Source: Pseudomonas cavernicola
GTDB lineage: Bacteria; Pseudomonadota; Gammaproteobacteria; Pseudomonadales; Pseudomonadaceae
Assembly (NCBI RefSeq): GCF_003596405.1
Contig: NZ_QYUR01000002.1
Span: 574,501-638,500 of the forward strand
DNA length: 64,000 bases
Reading direction: 5' to 3'
Positions 1 through 5,461 of the stretch are shown here, piece by piece. The notes beneath the pieces were generated by a model, which ran no database searches, was not told where the DNA came from, and worked only from the letters and a program-made list of their open reading frames with translations. The position numbers and the translations under genes were made by a program. The first letter of the stretch is position 1; each line of letters starts with the position of its first letter.

Positions 1-1
1 C

Positions 2-142
2 GCAACCCATCAGGACTTCTATGCAATATCTCCGCAAGCTCCTGAAGGCTCAGTAGCGGCCCATATTTACCCGAAATTGATTCGCTCACAGACATGCTTG
101 AAGACATACAGACCTCGCAAAAATATTAGAAACCACGACTAA
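2..142 (+). other. Possible C-terminal end of an upstream open frame
   Basis: Reading frame 2 is open from the window edge to a TAA at 140-142, giving about 46 residues rich in basic and polar residues near the end. I do not recognise it. It could be the tail of a conjugation gene upstream of trbJ or a chance open frame. Confidence 0.2.
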
Positions 143-395
143 ACACCAACAAAATACACTAACGCAACTTAACTATCGCACCAACGCAACTCAACTATCA
201 AGCACTTCAGTTCCAAGCTTACCAAGTGCCTGCTATATTAACTTCAGGCACCAGAACGCAACTTTCGATATATCGAAAAACAAACATATATCTCTTCAAA
301 AAATAAGCGCTAGAAATTTTAGCCGCTAAAAAACAAAGCCCTCTACCCAGGCCTAGCACCTAGTAAAACTTCAAAACATTAGGAGAACCAAAGAG
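143..395 (+). promoter_or_regulatory. AT-rich leader of trbJ with iteron-like repeats and a palindrome
   Basis: The nonamer AACGCAACT occurs at 161-169, 183-191 and 255-263. The first two belong to 17-bp repeats (161-177 and 183-199, one mismatch) starting 22 bp apart, about two helical turns. A perfect 16-bp palindrome, TTTCGATATATCGAAA, sits at 263-278. An 18-bp sequence at 314-331 recurs at 412-429 inside the trbJ signal-peptide codons, where it forms an inverted repeat (411-420 and 424-433). A good Shine-Dalgarno (AGGAGA, 381-386) precedes the trbJ ATG. This looks like a regulated promoter region; the regulator is unknown. Confidence 0.5.
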
Positions 396-1148
396 ATGAT
401 TGGAACGAAGAAAATTTTAGCCGCTAAAATTTTGCTGCTCGTCTCCTTGAAAGGACATGCAACAGGCATCCCCGTAGTGGATGTCGCCAATGTCTCACAG
501 ACCACCATTTCAGCCATTGAGAACGTGGCTCAGACCATTACGCAGGTAGAGCAATACGTCTCTCAACTAGCACAGCTTGAGGATCAACTTAGAAATACAG
601 CCGCGCCAAATGCCTATCTCTGGGATCAGGCGGAGCAAACCATCGCGAGGGTACTTAGCACCATCGATACGCTGGGCTACTACAAACAGCAGGCTGGAAG
701 CATTGATGCCTATCTAGCGGGGTATGGCGATGTGAATTATTACCGCAGTTCCCAATGCTTTGGAGTGAATGGCTGTAGCTCAGACCAATACCAGGCTATG
801 CGACAGTCCGAGATAGACGGATCTGATGCGCAGATGCGAGCCAACGGGAACATGTTGCGAGGCCTAGACGAGCAACAGAAGCAACTCCAACAGGACGCCA
901 GCAACCTAGTGCGGTTGCAGCACAGCACACAGTCCGCTCAAGGGCGTATGGAAGCCCTTCAGTTCGCGAACCAATTGGCCTCAAATCAGGCGAACCAACT
1001 CCTACAAATCCGCACCCTCTTGGTCGCTCAGCAAGCCGCCGAAATCCCTCGAGCGCAAACCATCGCTGCGCGAGAAGCAAAGGAACAGGCAGCGTCTGAG
1101 CAACTGCGTCGTGGTAGCTACCGGCCCAGCCCCACTCAATCCTGGTAA
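396..1148 (+). CDS. trbJ: P-type conjugative transfer protein TrbJ
   Basis: The 250-residue protein matches TrbJ, the VirB5-like minor pilus component of IncP-type type IV secretion, exported to the periplasm. It starts with a hydrophobic signal segment (about residues 6-22). Long helical, Gln/Ala-rich stretches follow, with a coiled-coil-like part at about 145-215 (LRGLDEQQKQLQQD, then LQFANQLASNQANQLL), typical of the family. Two cysteines near 120-127 could form a disulphide. It is followed after 14 bp by a TrbK-like lipoprotein and then trbL, the canonical trbJ-K-L order. The start is supported by AGGAGA upstream. The upstream trb genes (B to I) are not visible. Confidence 0.85.
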   Translation: MIGTKKILAAKILLLVSLKGHATGIPVVDVANVSQTTISAIENVAQTITQVEQYVSQLAQLEDQLRNTAAPNAYLWDQAEQTIARVLSTIDTLGYYKQQAGSIDAYLAGYGDVNYYRSSQCFGVNGCSSDQYQAMRQSEIDGSDAQMRANGNMLRGLDEQQKQLQQDASNLVRLQHSTQSAQGRMEALQFANQLASNQANQLLQIRTLLVAQQAAEIPRAQTIAAREAKEQAASEQLRRGSYRPSPTQSW

Positions 1149-1162
1149 CCGAGGAAACCTTG

Positions 1163-1327
1163 ATGAAAAAGCATTTGCTTATCGCCCTGATGGCTGCGGT
1201 TACCTCAGCCAGTGTTACCGGCTGCAACCCCAATTCAGAAGATCAAGAAAAGGCAGCACAAGAGAATCAAAGCACACCGGACACGCGAAAAGGCGAGTTC
1301 AAAAAAAGCCCACACAAGCAATGGTAA
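1163..1327 (+). CDS. trbK: TrbK-like entry-exclusion lipoprotein
   Basis: This short 54-residue frame starts at ATG 1163 behind GAGGAA. It encodes a lysine-headed signal peptide ending in a lipobox-like SVTGC (residues 17-21), then a short charged Gln/Glu-rich tail. Small lipoproteins at this place between trbJ and trbL are TrbK/EexN-type entry-exclusion factors, which sit in the inner membrane or periplasm and block redundant mating into the same cell. Size, lipobox and position support the call. Entry-exclusion lipoproteins diverge quickly, so homology itself is inferred from context. Confidence 0.7.
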   Translation: MKKHLLIALMAAVTSASVTGCNPNSEDQEKAAQENQSTPDTRKGEFKKSPHKQW

Positions 1328-1334
1328 GTGCCTA

Positions 1335-2753
1335 ATGAAAATTTCCGACTTACTCAAAAGCTCCGTAGCCCTTCCCCTGCTTTTAGCCACATCCCTCTAT
1401 TCGGTTGATGTGCTGGCGGCCGTCGACAGCGCGGGAGTCCTAGATAACGTTCTTCAACGTTATGCAACCTCCGCAAGCCAGTGGGGAAGCATCATGGTGA
1501 ATCACGCCACCTTTCTTTTTTGGTCGTTGGTCATGATAAGCATGGTCTGGACGTTCGGGTTCATGCTGATGCGAAAAGCAGACATAGGTGAATTTTTCGC
1601 CGAATTTATCCGCTTCACGATCTTCACGGGCTTCTTCTGGTGGCTGCTAATTAACGGGCCAGCGTTTGCCACTTCCATCATCCAATCTCTGCGCCAGATC
1701 GGCGGTGACGCCACCGGATTAGGTAATAGCCTCAGTCCCTCAAGCATCGTGGACATCGGATTCGAAATCTTTTTCCGAGTCCTAGACCAGTCAAGCGTCT
1801 GGTCGCCGGTTGATAGTTTGTGCGGGATCATTCTTAGCGTGGCGGTTCTGGTAATTCTCGCGCTGATCGGGGCGAATATGCTGGTACTTCTGTGCTCCGG
1901 CTGGGTACTGGCCTACGGCGGAGTGTTTCTCCTTGGTTTTGGAGGCGCACGCTGGACGTCCGACATCGCGATTAATTATTACAAAAGTGTCATCGGCGTT
2001 GCGGTCAGCCTAATGGTCATGGTGCTGCTCGTGGGCATTGGCAAAAGCCTTCTTGATCAGTACTACGCACAGATGAGTCAGGGCATCAGCCTCAAGGAAA
2101 TGGGGGTGATCCTGATTGTCGCGATCGTACTGTTCTACCTAGTGGATAAGGTGCCAGCAATGGTGTCTGGCATCGTGGGCAGTGCAAGTAGCGGTGCTGT
2201 TGGCGCATTTGGTGCTGGGGCAGTTACTGGAGCTGCCAGCATGGCCGCTGCCGCTGTCGCGACTGGAGGTAATTCGCTTGTTGCCGGCGCTACGGAGATC
2301 GGCGGAGGAGCTTCTGCGTTAAAAGCGGCGTTCACCTCAACCCAAGCCAATATGAGCAACGCAACGGGGATGTTTGCTGGGCGCAGCAATGACGACTCAA
2401 GCGGCATGAGCCAACGTTCATCCGGGCACCAGGCCTCCAGCTTTACTCAAGCAATGAATACCGGCTTGAGCTTTGCAGCAGATATGAGCGCTAACCTTGC
2501 TAAAGGTATTGGCTCTGCCGCTCAGGAAAAAACGGGCTCAGTTCTGGAAGATTTCAAAGCGCGCATGGCCGAGACGACTGGCGGACAAGCCGCCACAGCT
2601 ATTCGCAGCAACGACAACGCCTCTCAGGAAAGCAGCAAAGAACAGCCAAATGAATTCTCTGGCGACAGTCTCGCTGGTGGCGGCATGAGCGATGAAGTCG
2701 CTGCCTTCGTGAACAAGCAGCCGTACAACAGCGACGCGAAAGGAGACGCATGA
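1335..2753 (+). CDS. trbL: P-type conjugative transfer protein TrbL (VirB6-like)
   Basis: TrbL is the polytopic inner-membrane channel component of IncP-type mating-pair formation, the VirB6 counterpart. From ATG 1335 the protein has 472 residues. It has a signal-like N-terminus (MKISDLLKSSVALPLLLAT), then at least five membrane segments: residues about 60-80, 92-112, 160-200, 215-240 and 255-275. A long Ala/Gly/Ser-rich soluble tail from about residue 285 follows, as in known TrbL proteins. An open frame extends further upstream to 1212, but it overlaps trbK and lacks a signal peptide, so 1335 is preferred. The stop overlaps the next gene. Confidence 0.88.
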   Translation: MKISDLLKSSVALPLLLATSLYSVDVLAAVDSAGVLDNVLQRYATSASQWGSIMVNHATFLFWSLVMISMVWTFGFMLMRKADIGEFFAEFIRFTIFTGFFWWLLINGPAFATSIIQSLRQIGGDATGLGNSLSPSSIVDIGFEIFFRVLDQSSVWSPVDSLCGIILSVAVLVILALIGANMLVLLCSGWVLAYGGVFLLGFGGARWTSDIAINYYKSVIGVAVSLMVMVLLVGIGKSLLDQYYAQMSQGISLKEMGVILIVAIVLFYLVDKVPAMVSGIVGSASSGAVGAFGAGAVTGAASMAAAAVATGGNSLVAGATEIGGGASALKAAFTSTQANMSNATGMFAGRSNDDSSGMSQRSSGHQASSFTQAMNTGLSFAADMSANLAKGIGSAAQEKTGSVLEDFKARMAETTGGQAATAIRSNDNASQESSKEQPNEFSGDSLAGGGMSDEVAAFVNKQPYNSDAKGDA

Positions 2754-3001
2754 TGAGCAAAAATCAGGCGTCTTACCATGCAATCGAACCTCAAAGCGCA
2801 GCCTGGTATGAAGGACATGATGCAGGGCAACGCGGAGAGAGTTTTCTGAGCTGCCCCCATCCTCGCCGCTCGAAAGCGCGCATCCATTGGCAAAAAGCCT
2901 ATTGGTGTGGACTCCAGGACTGGAAAGAGAGGGATCGCCAGCGCCAGTTGAATCAGCGCAATCCAGCTCATTATCCATCCACTATGACTCTTGAGGGATG
3001 A
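2753..3001 (+). CDS. Rmf/CrpP-like small protein
   Basis: The product is an 82-residue basic protein. Residues about 17-60 follow the ribosome modulation factor pattern: W-Y-E-G-H-D-A-G-x-x-G, then C-P-H, then R-x-x-W-x-x-G/A. Rmf dimerises 70S ribosomes in stationary phase. A plasmid-borne relative, CrpP, was reported in P. aeruginosa in connection with ciprofloxacin, a function that has been disputed. The gene overlaps the trbL stop (ATGATG at 2750-2755) and its own TGA overlaps the next ATG, so it belongs to the transfer operon. GGAG at 2742-2745 favours the second ATG. The role here is unknown; it might modulate recipient or donor ribosomes during transfer. Confidence 0.55.
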   Translation: MSKNQASYHAIEPQSAAWYEGHDAGQRGESFLSCPHPRRSKARIHWQKAYWCGLQDWKERDRQRQLNQRNPAHYPSTMTLEG

Positions 3002-3306
3002 ACACTATGCAGAAATCCGCCGCGCCACATAAACCCCTGACTATACGAATCGCTGAGAAGGTATTGGCAGATTCGCCCGACCATCCCCTTCGTCACCGAG
3101 CAGAGTTCGTTCTAGCGCTCGACGAGGTAAAGGAAGCACTGAAGGCTGGACACTCCGTAAGGGCAATTTGGCGGGTGCTGCATGAGGAAGGAAACGTGAA
3201 CTGTACGTACCAGGCTTTCAGGTGTTCGGTGAACAACCTGATCTTATCTAGGCCAGAAGGCCCAGATGGCCAAAGACCCAGGTATGTGGGAGCGGCAATG
3301 TCTTAG
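2998..3306 (+). CDS. TraK-like oriT-binding / plasmid transfer protein
   Basis: The protein has 102 residues. The central part (about 34-78) resembles the IncP TraK core: an FVLALDEVKEAL helix, then AGHSVRAIWRVLHEEG, then Y-x-x-F-R-x-x-V-N. IncP TraK binds and bends oriT DNA next to the nick region and acts as a relaxosome accessory. The gene overlaps the preceding small gene by ATGA and ends the trb operon. A stretch with strong inverted repeats follows immediately, which could be its target. The assignment rests on remembered family sequence and context. Confidence 0.55.
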   Translation: MNTMQKSAAPHKPLTIRIAEKVLADSPDHPLRHRAEFVLALDEVKEALKAGHSVRAIWRVLHEEGNVNCTYQAFRCSVNNLILSRPEGPDGQRPRYVGAAMS

Positions 3307-3330
3307 AGGCTTCGTCTGCAGGAAAAGCGG

Positions 3331-3471
3331 CGTAGGCCATCTGTCACGATGGCCTACGGTTTCAAGGCGCATGCCATAACTTTTGGAACAAATCGCTCGA
3401 CTTAGAGCCTCTTACACGGAGCTGAAGCTCTAAATTTGCATCGAATAGGTTAGACCGTGACAGATGGCCTA
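3331..3471. repeat. Nested inverted repeats downstream of the traK-like gene
   Basis: A perfect 10-bp stem (CGTAGGCCAT, 3331-3340, with 3349-3358; loop 8 nt) follows the traK-like gene by 25 bp. The 16-bp segment 3333-3348 recurs exactly as its reverse complement at 3456-3471, so alternative long-range pairing is possible. The first hairpin lacks a T-run, so it is a weak terminator candidate. A relaxosome or regulator binding site is the other possibility. No gene is visible between 3307 and about 3590. Confidence 0.5.
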
Positions 3472-3494
3472 TGGCACAACGAATAAAACAGCCA

Positions 3495-3532
3495 CTGGTG
3501 AGCCGAATAATCTCACCTATTCGGCTCACCAG
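3495..3532. promoter_or_regulatory. 15-bp palindromic operator ahead of the Fic remnant
   Basis: CTGGTGAGCCGAATA at 3495-3509 is perfectly inverted at 3518-3532 with an 8-nt spacer. The core TGAGCCGAWTA is the same motif that surrounds the intact fic promoter at 10451-10515. Its position just upstream of a Fic C-terminal fragment suggests it was that gene's own operator. Confidence 0.6.
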
Positions 3533-3588
3533 CACCGAGCCCAACTGACCAGCCAAAACCAGTCAGCAAGAGCGAACCGCGAGAAAAG

Positions 3589-3738
3589 AGTGATAGCCGT
3601 CCCAGGCTCCTCACCCAGGATGAGATTGAGGCGCGGTGAAAAGATACCCGGCACTTGGCTGATCTTGTTGAGAAGGGAGTACTGCAACGACTCCCTGGTG
3701 GGGGGCGCAGTACTCGTTACCAGATCAGTGCATGCTAG
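3589..3738 (+). pseudogene. Decayed C-terminal fragment of a second Fic-family gene
   Basis: Reading + strand in the frame of 3607, the sequence gives LLTQDEIEAR, a TGA at 3637-3639, then K-DTRHLADLVEKGVLQRLP and GGGRSTRYQISAC before TAG at 3736-3738. This closely matches the winged-helix C-terminus of the intact Fic protein at 10531-11682 (TRHLGDLLEKG, GGGRSTRYQ). The premature TGA probably replaced a Trp codon. The Fic catalytic domain is missing: only about 55 bp separate the operator from this fragment, against roughly 1 kb in the intact locus. It is therefore a deletion plus nonsense remnant. Confidence 0.75.
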
Positions 3739-3847
3739 GAGAGCCCATAGCATCTCGGCGGCTCTGCTCTCGATGATCATTTGGCACCACTTGGACTGAT
3801 CACGCCAGGTGCCGGCTTTTGAGTCCAAAGCCAGCTTCGTTCGTCGT

Positions 3848-3883
3848 TTCGTTTATTGCGTTTTCGTTTATTTCGATTAAGAT
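3848..3883 (+). promoter_or_regulatory. Promoter of the toxin-antitoxin pair with direct repeats
   Basis: A sigma-70-like promoter is visible: TTGCGT at 3856-3861, a 16-bp spacer, and TAAGAT at 3878-3883, about 40 bp before the antitoxin start. The decamer TTCGTTTATT occurs at 3848-3857 and 3864-3873, overlapping both promoter elements. That is a plausible operator for autorepression by the antitoxin. Confidence 0.45.
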
Positions 3884-3923
3884 GGGGTTGTAAATCTAAG
3901 CAATGCACGAACGGAGTACAACC

Positions 3924-4382
3924 ATGAACGTGTCCGAACTCGCCGGCTTCCCTGAGGCTCGCGAGGTTGCTGCCGCGGTGCAGGGGCAGCGCGATCTCGC
4001 GGCCTTCCTGTCGACCAAGACAGACACTCAGCGGATCGAAATCTACGATGCCGAGAACAGGGCTCACCAAGTTGAGTTGCCCACCAGCGCGCTGCGCCTG
4101 CTGGTGGACATCCTTGGCGAATTGGCCTTGGGCAACTCGGTTCGAGTGGTTCCTGTCCACGCAGAGCTGACCACCCAGGAAGCGGCCGATCTGCTGAACG
4201 TCTCTCGCCCTCACCTGGTGAAACTGCTGGAGGAAGGTGCTTTGCCTCATCACAAAACTGGTCGCCATCGCCGCGTGCTCTTCTCCGACCTGATGGAGTA
4301 CAAACAGCAACGCGATGAAGCCAGCCGCAAAGCCATGGACGAACTGGCCAACCTCTCCGAAGAGCTCGGGATGGGCTACTGA
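3924..4382 (+). CDS. Helix-turn-helix antitoxin (excisionase-type DNA-binding domain)
   Basis: The 152-residue protein has a C-terminal excisionase/MerR-like helix-turn-helix: LTTQEAADLLNVSRPHLVKLLEEG at about residues 85-108, followed by the wing KTGRHRRVLFSDLMEYK. The N-terminal half probably folds as a small partner-binding domain. It overlaps the PIN-domain gene by one base, the usual layout of an antitoxin followed by its toxin, and would both neutralise the toxin and repress the operon. ATG 3924 is preferred over 3903 because GGAG (3913-3916) sits at the right distance. Confidence 0.75.
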   Translation: MNVSELAGFPEAREVAAAVQGQRDLAAFLSTKTDTQRIEIYDAENRAHQVELPTSALRLLVDILGELALGNSVRVVPVHAELTTQEAADLLNVSRPHLVKLLEEGALPHHKTGRHRRVLFSDLMEYKQQRDEASRKAMDELANLSEELGMGY

Positions 4383-4957
4383 TGCGGCACTCGCCTTTCA
4401 CTGCCGTCTATGACGCGTGCGTTCTCTACCCTGCTCCCCTTCGCGACCTGCTGATACGGCTGGCCGGGAAGGGGCTCTACAGGGCCAAGTGGACGGCGCA
4501 GATCGATGAAGAGTGGAAGCGGAACCTGCTGGAGAACCGCCAGGATCTGACGCGCGAGCAGCTCGATCGCGTTTCTCGCCTCATGGAGGCTGCCGTGCCC
4601 GACTCAATCGTCACCGGGCATGAAACGCTGTGCGCCGGGTTGGTCTTACCCGACCCTGACGACGCCCATGTACTCGCCGCGGCGATTCGCAGCAACGCCG
4701 AGGTGATCGTGACCTTCAACCTGAAGGACTTCCCGCCGGCGGCCCTGGCCGCATTCGATGTTGAAGCTCAGCACCCAGACGAGTTCATCATGGATCTTTG
4801 GGACCTCGACCAGGCTGCAGTGCTGGCCGCCGCGACCGAGATGCGCCGGGCCCTGACCCGCAACCCGTACACACCCGAAGAGTTCATTGAATGCATCTTC
4901 AAGCAGGGCCTGCCGCAAACGGCAAACGCCCTTCGCAGCTATACGATCCTCATCTAG
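4382..4957 (+). CDS. PIN-domain toxin (putative ribonuclease)
   Basis: The 191-residue protein shows PIN-fold acidic residues: the first Asp in AVYDACVLYP (residues 8-17), a Glu in DEEWKRNLL (about residue 42) and an Asp pair in LPDPDDAHVLAAA (about 89-101), then VIVTFNLKDFP. PIN toxins are Mg-dependent RNases that cut tRNA, rRNA or mRNA. The gene is translationally coupled to the helix-turn-helix antitoxin (TGATG). The C-terminal extension of about 60 residues is typical of the larger PIN subfamily paired with excisionase-like antitoxins. All catalytic acids appear intact. Confidence 0.78.
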   Translation: MRHSPFTAVYDACVLYPAPLRDLLIRLAGKGLYRAKWTAQIDEEWKRNLLENRQDLTREQLDRVSRLMEAAVPDSIVTGHETLCAGLVLPDPDDAHVLAAAIRSNAEVIVTFNLKDFPPAALAAFDVEAQHPDEFIMDLWDLDQAAVLAAATEMRRALTRNPYTPEEFIECIFKQGLPQTANALRSYTILI

Positions 4958-5004
4958 TCGGTTACCTCTTGATACGGGTCTCAGAAAAAGTCCGTAGATC
5001 GAAG

Positions 5005-5421
5005 CTAAAGACTCTGCTCAAAATCTTTTCTGGAGGGGTATGTTTTCGACTTTATCGATACACAGCCTAAATTTCGATAGAGCTGTACTGCCACCGCGTT
5101 ATCAAGATCAACCCCTTCAAATAGCAGAAATTGACATCCAGCCGCTTTAGCCTCTTCAATTAATCGCTCACAAATCTTGCGACCATATCCTTTACCCCGA
5201 TAGTCAGCATAGACTTTTAAGCCGGTGACCCTGAACTCCCGCTCTGGAAGTATATGCCCATGAGATTCTGCAATTAAAATTCCGTCTACGAAAGCACGCG
5301 CGTCGTAGTAATGGCATCCCAAAGATGGCCCAGATGAGTAAGCCACAAAAAAGCCCTTTGGTAGAGCTTCCTCTATTTGCCTCCTTGAAAAACCGCACAC
5401 CTGCTTAACTATTTCAAGCAT
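5005..5421 (-). CDS. GNAT-family N-acetyltransferase
   Basis: From the ATG at 5421 the protein has 138 residues. It shows the GNAT acetyl-CoA-binding motif A: VTGLKVYADYRGKGYGRKICERLI, with the R/Q-x-x-G-x-G/A core in YRGKGYG. A C-terminal LYRNLGCVSIKSKTY (beta-alpha motif B) follows. The substrate is unknown. A longer frame reaches 5565 but overlaps the end of the neighbouring minus-strand gene by about 100 bp, so the inner Met is preferred; the true start could be slightly upstream. It may be co-transcribed behind the nuclease-NTPase gene. Confidence 0.7.
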   Translation of the reverse strand: MLEIVKQVCGFSRRQIEEALPKGFFVAYSSGPSLGCHYYDARAFVDGILIAESHGHILPEREFRVTGLKVYADYRGKGYGRKICERLIEEAKAAGCQFLLFEGVDLDNAVAVQLYRNLGCVSIKSKTYPSRKDFEQSL

Positions 5422-5461
5422 ACATCTACCTATATAGTCACCTGCAACCAGAATTTCTCGC

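Noticed and set aside
3331..3532. CRISPR-like array
   Set aside because: The repeats are inverted pairs of different sequences with irregular spacing, not direct repeats with spacers.
3613..3622. CATCCTGG-like sequence on the minus strand, similar to the IncP nic consensus YATCCTGY
   Set aside because: It lies in the codons of the Fic remnant, ends in G instead of Y and has no flanking relaxase-binding repeat.
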